Assembly (NCBI GenBank): GCA_017447325.1
Contig: JAFSNU010000231.1
Span: 1 to 6,373, forward strand
Origin: Synergistaceae bacterium
GTDB taxonomy: Bacteria > Synergistota > Synergistia > Synergistales > Aminobacteriaceae
Direction of reading: 5' to 3'
Length of the DNA: 6,373 nt
The position numbers and the translations under genes are program-made. Under the pieces are notes generated by a model. It was not told the DNA's origin. It searched no databases and saw only the letters and a program-made list of their open reading frames with translations. This document shows, piece after piece, positions 1 to 4,407 of the stretch; the stretch's first letter is position 1, and each line of letters opens with the position of its first letter.

Positions 1-729
1 ATAAATAATCGCGACCATGACTAAAGGCTGCGAATGCTCAAGCGTAAGAGCCTGAATATTTTGTCCGGCTCTCGTTAAGTCATCAATGCCGATATATCCC
101 GCGACCGAAGTCTCTTTAAGCATTGCTATAAACTCGTTAAACAGCATGGGAATAATATTGCGTAAAGCCTGAGGTAAGACTATATACCACATTGACGCGC
201 CGTAAGATAAGCCTAAAGATCTTCCAGCTTCCATTTGCCCCGCGTCGATCGCCTCGATGCCGCCTCTGAAAATTTCAGCGATATAAGCTCCGGAGTTTAA
301 GCCGAATGCTAATATAGCAATATAAAGCGTATTTAAGTCACGCGCCGATGCAAAAATCGTAAAGTTCCAGATTAATAACTGCACCATAACTGGCGTGCCG
401 CGCAGGACAGTTATATAAACGTTAGCGAGCCAGTTTAAAATCGGAATGCGAAGTCCGCCTTTATGAGCAACGCGTATCACGCTTAATATTAAGCCGATGC
501 CAAGGCCGATTAAAGTCGAGAAGAACGTCATGAACAGCGTCGCCCTGAGACCATCAACAAGCATCATATAACGTCTGTCTTTTACAAAATTCTGATAGAA
601 CCGCCGCGAGAAATCATTAAAACTCTCAGCCGTGAAAAATCCTGAGCGATACAGCAAGAATAATAAAATGGCCGCGCACAGCCATAAAAATATGTCGCCG
701 CGGCCAATACTTTTTTTGTTTACACTCAT
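1..729 (-). CDS. Amino-acid ABC transporter permease, HisM/GlnP type (C-terminus cut by window edge)
   Basis: Inner-membrane permease of a polar amino-acid importer, partnering the binding protein encoded just upstream. The frame is open for 243 codons from ATG at 729 to the window edge, so the C-terminus is missing. Visible segments: a first membrane helix near residues 13-26, the family start of the core domain (VDGLRATLFMTFFSTLIGLGIG, residues about 59-80), the RGTPVMVQL motif near 109-117, LNSGAYIAEIFRGGIEAID near 144-162, and the EAA loop (EAGRSLGLSYGASMWYIVLPQA, about 167-188) that docks on the ATPase. These are hallmarks of the His/Glu/Gln/Arg permease family. The start lies 20 bases after the binding-protein stop. 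No clear Shine-Dalgarno precedes it (the spacer is almost all A/T), so translation may be coupled to the upstream gene. The ATPase would be expected beyond the left edge. Family call is firm; substrate is not. Confidence 0.93.
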   Translation of the reverse strand, partial: MSVNKKSIGRGDIFLWLCAAILLFLLYRSGFFTAESFNDFSRRFYQNFVKDRRYMMLVDGLRATLFMTFFSTLIGLGIGLILSVIRVAHKGGLRIPILNWLANVYITVLRGTPVMVQLLIWNFTIFASARDLNTLYIAILAFGLNSGAYIAEIFRGGIEAIDAGQMEAGRSLGLSYGASMWYIVLPQALRNIIPMLFNEFIAMLKETSVAGYIGIDDLTRAGQNIQALTLEHSQPLVMVAIIY

Positions 730-749
730 CTTAAATTTAAATTAAAAAT

Positions 750-1571
750 TTATTTCGCCTCGTAGTCGTCAGCTCTGACAAGCGCGACCTGCTTTGCGCC
801 CTCGACGTAATCGTCCGAGAAGTCCATGTTCTCCTTGCGCTCTTCAGTCACTGTAATTCCCGCGCAGATCATGTCAACTTTGCCGGTTGATACTGCCATG
901 GGCAGAGCGTCAAAGTTCATATGTTCGATCACTAATTCTTTATCAAGCTTCTTTGCAATATACGCGCACATCTCGACGTCAATTCCGATGAAGCCGCTGC
1001 CGACTTTAAGCTCATACGGAGCGAAGCCTGCTTCAGTTCCGACAACGAGCTTGCCGCCTTTTGCGCCCTTGTTAAAGTCAATGCTCTCCGGCTTAATGCT
1101 CAAGCCCTCGCCGCTTAAAAACTGCCCGTAATATTTTTCAAATATTGCCGCAAGCGTGCCGTTGTTTTTCATCTCTTCAAGAATATTATTCACAGCATTA
1201 ACGAGCTCTGTGTTGCCTTTCTTAAAGCCTATTGCATAACTCTCCTCGCTTAAAGGCTCGCTCATAATTGCAAGACCTTCGACTTCGCTCATAAATCTTC
1301 TGGCCGGCATCTCGTCCATGATAATTGCGCGAATTTTACCCTGTCTTAAAGCAGCGACCGCGTCAACATATTTTTCGTAAGTCGTTAATAATAAAGCTTT
1401 ATTGTCGCCCAATAAATCCTCGGCTATATACTGGCCGGTCGTTCCGCGCTGTGCAGCAAGTCTCGATGTCTTTAACTGCTCGGTGCTCGTGAGCTTCGCC
1501 TCATCAGCAAAGCAAGCTCCCGCGCTCAAAGCTAACGCAAGCAAAAGCATAAACGCAAAAAACTTCTTCAT
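750..1571 (-). CDS. Periplasmic amino-acid binding protein (SBP_bac_3 family) with circularly permuted lobes
   Basis: Substrate-capturing component of the amino-acid importer, 273 residues. I chose ATG at 1571: it starts the MKKFFAFMLLLALALSAG signal peptide and follows GGGGGA by 10 bases. A possible upstream TTG at 1589 overlaps that ribosome-binding site. Cys20 (AGAC) is a weak lipobox, so a lipoprotein is possible. The order of parts is unusual. Residues about 27-105 (EQLKTSRLAAQRGTTGQYIAE, YEKYVDAVAALRQGKIRAIIMDE) match the second, middle lobe of family members. Residues 110-149 (SYAIGFKKGN, GTLAAIFEKYYG) match the usual C-terminal return segment. Only then, after a linker at 150-172, comes the usual N-terminal half (KLVVGTEAGFAPYEL, GFIGIDVEMCAYIAKKL, FDALPMAVSTGKVDMICAGITVTEERKENMDFSDDY), which ends at the hinge strand (VALVRADD). 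Both halves appear intact, so this is a permutation rather than a truncation. First gene of the operon with the permease. Confidence 0.93.
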   Translation of the reverse strand: MKKFFAFMLLLALALSAGACFADEAKLTSTEQLKTSRLAAQRGTTGQYIAEDLLGDNKALLLTTYEKYVDAVAALRQGKIRAIIMDEMPARRFMSEVEGLAIMSEPLSEESYAIGFKKGNTELVNAVNNILEEMKNNGTLAAIFEKYYGQFLSGEGLSIKPESIDFNKGAKGGKLVVGTEAGFAPYELKVGSGFIGIDVEMCAYIAKKLDKELVIEHMNFDALPMAVSTGKVDMICAGITVTEERKENMDFSDDYVEGAKQVALVRADDYEAK

Positions 1572-1581
1572 GATAAATAAA

Positions 1582-1587
1582 TCCCCC
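1582..1587 (-). promoter_or_regulatory. Ribosome-binding site of the binding-protein gene
   Basis: Read on the minus strand this is GGGGGA, 10 bases before ATG 1571. It decides the start: the in-frame TTG at 1589 lies over this site and would add six residues ahead of the MKK of the signal peptide. Confidence 0.7.
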
Positions 1588-1669
1588 AAAATAAAAAATT
1601 TGAAATTTAAAAATAAACTAAAATTTAAAAATTATAAAAATTAAAATAAAATTTTATTAAGCTTAACGC

Positions 1670-1678
1670 ATTATAGCA
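1670..1678 (-). promoter_or_regulatory. Extended -10 promoter for the amino-acid importer operon
   Basis: The minus strand reads TGCTATAAT, a perfect extended -10 element, with no good -35 about 17 bases upstream. Extended -10 promoters often tolerate a poor -35. Transcription would begin near 1663 and give a leader of roughly 90 bases, nearly all A/T, before the binding-protein start. No regulator site is evident beside it. The call rests on the match and its position. Confidence 0.5.
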
Positions 1679-1748
1679 TAAATCAAATTAAAATTGCTTT
1701 AAATTACTGCTGTGATTAAGCCATAAAAATTTTCACGCGTTTTAATTA

Positions 1749-1778
1749 TTGACATGCTTGATTAAATTAATTTATATT
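1749..1778 (+). promoter_or_regulatory. Sigma-70-type promoter of ttdAB
   Basis: TTGACA at 1749-1754 is a perfect -35. TATATT at 1773-1778 is a near-consensus -10 with an 18-base spacer (TTATAT at 1772 would give 17). Transcription would start near 1785, giving a leader of about 110 bases before ttdA. It is the only strong rightward promoter seen ahead of ttdA. Confidence 0.6.
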
Positions 1779-1797
1779 TAACGCAAGCTTGATTAAA
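1756..1797 (+). repeat. Direct repeat GCTTGATTAAA, possible operator pair
   Basis: The 11-base word GCTTGATTAAA occurs at 1756-1766 and again at 1787-1797, 31 bases apart start to start, about three helical turns. One copy lies in the spacer of the ttd promoter and the other just after the predicted transcription start. A related word, GCTTAATTAAA, occurs at 1849-1859. The placement suits repressor binding. The A/T-rich composition makes chance similarity more likely than usual. Confidence 0.35.
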
Positions 1798-1880
1798 AAT
1801 AATTTGAAATTATTTTAATTTTACATGATGTTCACGTCCTTCCCGGGTGCTTAATTAAAATTTAAATTTAAAATTAATAG

Positions 1881-1888
1881 AGGGGGAG
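1881..1888 (+). promoter_or_regulatory. Strong ribosome-binding site of ttdA
   Basis: AGGGGGAG lies seven bases before the ttdA ATG, which fixes that start. It contrasts with ttdB, whose best site is partly buried in a predicted RNA stem. Confidence 0.8.
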
Positions 1889-1895
1889 TAAATTT

Positions 1896-2786
1896 ATGAA
1901 TAGCGTTGAGAAGATGACTGACTTAATGGCAAAGTTCATTGCTCACACAGCAAAGAAACTGCCTGACGACGTCATAGCGAAACTCGAGGAGCTGCGCTCG
2001 AAAGAGGACAGCCCTATGGCCAAGACGATTTACGACACGATGTTCAGAAATCAGGAGCTTGCGGTTAAATTAAACAGGCCGTCGTGTCAGGACACTGGAG
2101 TGCTGCAGTTCTGGGTGAAGTGCGGAACAAAATTCCCGCTGATTGATGATCTCGAGGCGTTATTAAAAGAGGCAGTAATTAAAGCGACGTTTGAAGCTCC
2201 GCTGCGTCATAACTCAGTCGAAACTTTTGACGAATATAATACGGGCAAGAACGTCGGCAAGGGAACGCCCACGGTATGGTGGGATATAGTTCCGCATTCG
2301 GACAAGTGCGAAATTTATACTTACATGGCCGGCGGCGGCTGCACTTTGCCCGGTCATGCAATGGTCTTAATGCCCGGCGAAGGCTACGAGGGCGTCGCTA
2401 AATTTGTTTTGGACAGAATGACAACTTACGGACTTAACGCCTGCCCGCCGCTTTTAGTAGGTGTAGGTGTTGCGACTTCTGTCGAGACGGCGGCCTTGCT
2501 CTCGAAAAAGGCTTTGATGAGGCCTATAGGCTCGCATAATCCGAACGAGAGAGCTGCGCAGATGGAGAAATTATTAGAGGACGGAATTAATGCAATAGGC
2601 CTTGGCCCTCAGGGAATGGGCGGCAAGTATTCGGTCATGGGCGTTAACATCGAGAACACTGCAAGGCATCCGTCGGCGATCGGCGTTGCTGTGAACGTCG
2701 GCTGCTGGAGCCACAGACGCGGCCATATTATATTTGACAAAGATTTAAACTATGAGATTACTTCGCACTCGGGGGTAAAGTTATAG
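1896..2786 (+). CDS. ttdA: L(+)-tartrate dehydratase subunit alpha
   Basis: Catalytic iron-sulfur subunit of a cytoplasmic class I hydro-lyase that dehydrates L-tartrate to oxaloacetate; family relatives act on fumarate/malate. At 296 residues it is close to E. coli TtdA (about 303) and follows it through RPSCQDTG, APLRHNSVETFDEYNTGKN, MAGGGCTLPG, NACPPLLVGVGVATSVETAALLS, RPIGSHNPN and GCWSHRRG. The three cysteines expected to hold the [4Fe-4S] cluster are Cys64 (SCQDTG), Cys183 (NACPP) and Cys270 (GCWSHRRG). The fourth iron is left open for substrate, as known for the family. The close match favours tartrate dehydratase over fumarase, but these activities are not cleanly separable by sequence and the true substrate may be another hydroxy-dicarboxylate. 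The last codons and the TAG stop sit in the left arm of a 10-bp hairpin. Its partner ttdB follows after an unusually long gap. Confidence 0.93.
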   Translation: MNSVEKMTDLMAKFIAHTAKKLPDDVIAKLEELRSKEDSPMAKTIYDTMFRNQELAVKLNRPSCQDTGVLQFWVKCGTKFPLIDDLEALLKEAVIKATFEAPLRHNSVETFDEYNTGKNVGKGTPTVWWDIVPHSDKCEIYTYMAGGGCTLPGHAMVLMPGEGYEGVAKFVLDRMTTYGLNACPPLLVGVGVATSVETAALLSKKALMRPIGSHNPNERAAQMEKLLEDGINAIGLGPQGMGGKYSVMGVNIENTARHPSAIGVAVNVGCWSHRRGHIIFDKDLNYEITSHSGVKL

Positions 2787-2800
2787 AACACTATAACTTT
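2777..2800 (+). other. Perfect 10-bp hairpin over the ttdA stop codon
   Basis: AAAGTTATAG (2777-2786) pairs with CTATAACTTT (2791-2800) around an AACA loop, followed by TTC. The stop TAG is inside the left arm. It resembles a weak A/T-rich terminator or attenuator, but the U-tract is short, so read-through into ttdB is expected. A fully self-complementary A/T word follows at 2805-2818. Confidence 0.5.
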
Positions 2801-2835
2801 TCACAAAATTATAATTTTATGAAAGGTAGGTGAAG

Positions 2836-3135
2836 ACCGTTACAGATTTTTATAAATTGACTTGATTTTAATTTGGCTTCAGATTAAAGAGAACTGAATA
2901 TTGCCGGTTGAATGAAGGAAAAATTAAAAGCGATAACCAAGTATATAGGTTTCGTCCGTAAAATATTCAACCTGTCAAGAGCTAATATTTATGTACCGAT
3001 ACGTTAGTCGGGGATTGAAGCCTTCGGAGCGTCACACCAAACGTGAGTAGCAGAACATCGCAAAAGCGGGCGCGATGAACAAGGAATGAAACATAAGGGT
3101 TAATTTATAACTTTTTGTAAGTTTTCTGTAACGGT
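2836..3135 (+). ncRNA. Candidate 300-nt structured RNA between ttdA and ttdB
   Basis: The stretch is closed by a perfect 11-bp inverted repeat: ACCGTTACAGA (2836-2846) with TCTGTAACGGT (3125-3135). A second helix nests inside: TTATAAATTGAC (2850-2861) with GTTAATTTATAA (3099-3110), 12 bp with one G-U. Further paired arms follow: GGC/GCC plus TTCAG/CTGAA (2875-2905); GGTTGAAT/ATTCAACC (2906-2913 with 2965-2972) enclosing CGA-AACC/GGTT-TCG (2931-2954); CCGA/TCGG (2996-3011); TCAC/GTGA (3032-3046); and CATCGC/GCGATG (3056-3077). Several G-U pairs favour the plus strand, the direction of ttdAB. I see no protein here and recognise no known RNA family (not tmRNA, RNase P, SRP RNA, T-box or group II domain V). 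It could be a riboswitch-like regulator, a mobile structured RNA, or a processed RNA excised from the operon transcript. Hand folding only; no covariation was tested. Confidence 0.6.
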
Positions 3136-3137
3136 GA
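3133..3137 (+). promoter_or_regulatory. Ribosome-binding site of ttdB, partly inside the terminal RNA stem
   Basis: GGTGA lies seven bases before ATG 3145 and complements the 16S tail. Its first three bases (3133-3135) are the end of the 11-bp closing stem of the upstream RNA, so folding should hinder ribosome access. A second, stronger-looking site, AAAGGTAGGTGA (2822-2833), lies just before the left arm of the same stem. Confidence 0.5.
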
Positions 3138-3144
3138 CGTTATA

Positions 3145-3771
3145 ATGCTGGAAATTAAGGACGGAAAGAAAATTCTTGTTACGCCTGTTTCGGCTGAAGA
3201 TTTAAAAGATATAAAGATCGGCGACATAGTTTATTTAACCGGCAGCTTGACGACTTGCCGCGACGTTGCGCATAGACGCGTGGTCGAAGAAGGACGCGAA
3301 ATTCCCGTTGACGTTAGAAATAACGCGATACTTCACGCCGGCCCGATTATTCGTCCGCTTGAGAACGACAAATTCGAGATGGTCTCCGTCGGCCCTACTA
3401 CTTCAATGCGCATGGAGAAATTTGAATATGATTTCGTTAAAATTACCGGCGTCAGAGTTATCGTCGGCAAGGGCGGAATGCGCGAGAACACGGCGAGAGC
3501 CTGCAAAGAGTTCGGAGCAATTCACTGTGTATTTCCGGCCGGAAACGCTGTCGTCGCAGCCGTTGAAGTCGAAGAGATCGAGAAGGCCGAGTGGCGCGAC
3601 TTGGGAATGCCGGAGACGTTATGGAATTGTAGAGTAAAAGAGTTCGGGCCTCTTATCGTCTCTATCGACTCGCAGGGCAGAAATTATTTCGAAGAGAAGA
3701 AAGTCGAGTACAACGAGAATAAAGACAAGCAGCTTGAAGAAATTTACAAGCATGTGAGCTTTATTAAATAA
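3145..3771 (+). CDS. ttdB: L(+)-tartrate dehydratase subunit beta
   Basis: Second subunit of the tartrate dehydratase; it completes the active site with the iron-sulfur alpha subunit. At 208 residues it compares with about 201 for E. coli TtdB and matches along its whole length: KKILVTPVSAEDLKDIKIGDIVYLTG (8-33), TCRDVAHRR (37-45), HAGPIIR (64-70), EMVSVGPTTSMRM (78-90), VGKGGM (107-112), FPAGNAV (130-136) and VKEFGPLIVSIDSQG (164-178). The HAGP, TTSMRM and GKGGM segments are the conserved, probably active-site, regions of the beta domain. The protein has about seven extra N-terminal residues (MLEIKDG) compared with E. coli. ATG 3145 is the first start with a plausible site, GGTGA. In most bacteria this gene abuts or overlaps ttdA; here 358 bases intervene. 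Subunit identity is firm; substrate carries the same uncertainty as the alpha subunit. Confidence 0.93.
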   Translation: MLEIKDGKKILVTPVSAEDLKDIKIGDIVYLTGSLTTCRDVAHRRVVEEGREIPVDVRNNAILHAGPIIRPLENDKFEMVSVGPTTSMRMEKFEYDFVKITGVRVIVGKGGMRENTARACKEFGAIHCVFPAGNAVVAAVEVEEIEKAEWRDLGMPETLWNCRVKEFGPLIVSIDSQGRNYFEEKKVEYNENKDKQLEEIYKHVSFIK

Positions 3772-3811
3772 TTAATTAAAATTTTTTAAATTAAATTAAT
3801 ATTAATTTTTA

Positions 3812-3870
3812 TTTAGAATTAAAATAGCCGGCCTGATATAATATAATTTCAAGTCGGCTATTATTCTAAA
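3812..3870. terminator. Long hairpin between convergent genes, probable bidirectional terminator
   Basis: AATAGCCG (3823-3830) pairs with CGGCTATT (3855-3862). The stem extends inward with one mismatch to TGA/TCA and outward through TTTAGAAT (3812-3819) with ATTCTAAA (3863-3870) after a three-base bulge. The loop is A/T-rich. It stands between ttdB and the leftward gene ending at 4002, and both flanks are A/T-rich. No clean run of Ts follows the G/C core, so termination strength is uncertain. Confidence 0.55.
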
Positions 3871-3888
3871 TTCTAAATTTTACATCTA

Positions 3889-3996
3889 CGAGCACCGAAG
3901 CTGTGAGACGGAGTAAACGAATGCGATGTTAAATCACGCAGTCATGTCAATAATTGCCGTCAAACTCGCTGGGAAACCCGCAACGCGGGCTGCTCG
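3889..3996. other. Unassigned segment with nested inverted repeats, possible small structured RNA
   Basis: CGAGCA (3889-3894) pairs with TGCTCG (3991-3996) and encloses two further stems. GACGG (3907-3911) pairs with CCGTC (3957-3961) and carries a bulged TGCGAT/ATCACGCA arm (3922-3940). CCCGC (3977-3981) pairs with GCGGG (3985-3989) around a three-base loop. The segment is richer in G/C than neighbouring spacers. It could be a small RNA, a riboswitch remnant, or simply the 3' untranslated tail and terminator of the leftward gene: the last hairpin is followed on the minus strand by TTT. Strand and identity are undecided, and I recognise no known family. Confidence 0.35.
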
Positions 3997-4001
3997 GTTT
4001 G

Positions 4002-4334
4002 TTACTCAGGGCAGCAGCCGCCCGAGCAGCCGGGGCAGCCTCCGCCGCAGCCGCAAGATTGCGAACCGGCCTGCCATGCGTTCACAACAGGCACAAATAT
4101 ATCTAAAATATCTTTCATGTCCTGACGGCAATGATCTAAATCATCAGGGCTTGCGTCAAGGCCAAGCTCTCTTAACGTCGCATCTAAATCTTCATAGCCG
4201 TCTAAAACTAACTGAACGACGTCACGCAGCATTACGCCTTTGCTCTCGCAAACGAAAGTATCAGCAGGAGCTTTAACCCATCTACCAGGGTCGCGGCCCC
4301 TGGAGCCGTTTATTTCATCAAGTTCTTCTTTCAT
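4002..4334 (-). CDS. Small hypothetical protein with cysteine-rich C-terminal tail
   Basis: I do not recognise this 110-residue protein with certainty. ATG 4334 is supported by GAGGT five bases upstream. Residues 26-58 (DTFVCESKGVMLRDVVQLVLDGYEDLDATLRELGL) recall BFD-like [2Fe-2S] domains, in which a short Cys motif is followed by a helix and a GA.TL turn, but only one of the usual first two cysteines (Cys29) is present. Cys69 lies mid-protein. The tail holds six more cysteines in 15 residues (94, 96, 100, 103, 107, 108) spaced by Gly, Ser and Pro, an arrangement suited to binding iron, another thiophilic metal or an Fe-S cluster. The remainder is acidic and soluble, with no signal peptide or membrane helix, so it is probably cytoplasmic. 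It lies 73 bases downstream of a ferric-type transporter ATPase on the same strand and could be co-transcribed. A role in metal handling is inference. Confidence 0.75.
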   Translation of the reverse strand: MKEELDEINGSRGRDPGRWVKAPADTFVCESKGVMLRDVVQLVLDGYEDLDATLRELGLDASPDDLDHCRQDMKDILDIFVPVVNAWQAGSQSCGCGGGCPGCSGGCCPE

Positions 4335-4345
4335 TATTTACCTCG

Positions 4346-4374
4346 TTGACATCATAATACGCTTAAACTATATC
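4346..4374 (+). promoter_or_regulatory. Promoter-like sequence facing right, antisense to the transporter genes
   Basis: TTGACA (4346-4351), a 17-base spacer and TATATC (4369-4374) form a good sigma-70 match on the plus strand. No plausible plus-strand gene lies downstream; a transcript would run antisense to the ATPase gene. It may be chance in an A/T-rich gap. Confidence 0.25.
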
Positions 4375-4407
4375 ATATTTTATCATAAGAGCATTATGCG
4401 GCGTAAA

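Larger units (their letters stand above)
1590..1895. other. Divergent A/T-rich intergenic region
   Basis: About 300 bases separate the divergent importer operon and ttdAB. I see no gene here. From 1590 to 1660 the sequence is almost entirely A and T, with repeated AAATTTAAA-like words. It holds one promoter for each direction, a direct repeat around the rightward one, and an isolated G/C-rich patch at about 1833-1850 that contains CCCGGG and forms at best a 3-bp stem (CAC/GTG). Confidence 0.7.

Noticed and set aside
826..1131. A 101-codon plus-strand open frame within the binding-protein gene.
   Set aside because: Antisense to a gene with clear family motifs; no start signal.
1572..1589. An in-frame TTG at 1589 that would lengthen the binding protein by six residues.
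   Set aside because: It overlaps the GGGGGA ribosome-binding site and would place six residues ahead of a textbook MKK signal peptide.
1833..1850. G/C-rich patch with CCCGGG in the ttdA leader as an attenuator hairpin.
   Set aside because: Only three base pairs (CAC/GTG) can form cleanly and no T-run follows.
3010..3020. GGGGATTGAAG, resembling the end of a CRISPR direct repeat.
   Set aside because: Single copy with no repeats or spacers around it; it lies inside the structured RNA.
2836..3135. Group II intron, tmRNA, T-box or transposon-linked guide RNA as an explanation for the structured stretch.
   Set aside because: No GTGCG start or domain V hairpin, no tRNA-like end or tag frame, no T-box antiterminator sequence, and no associated nuclease or reverse transcriptase gene. 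A distant relative of a mobile RNA cannot be excluded by eye.
3926..4276. A 116-codon open frame on the plus strand opposite the Cys-rich gene.
   Set aside because: No ribosome-binding site, arginine/serine-rich composition typical of an antisense frame, and the minus-strand gene has a good site and a plausible protein.
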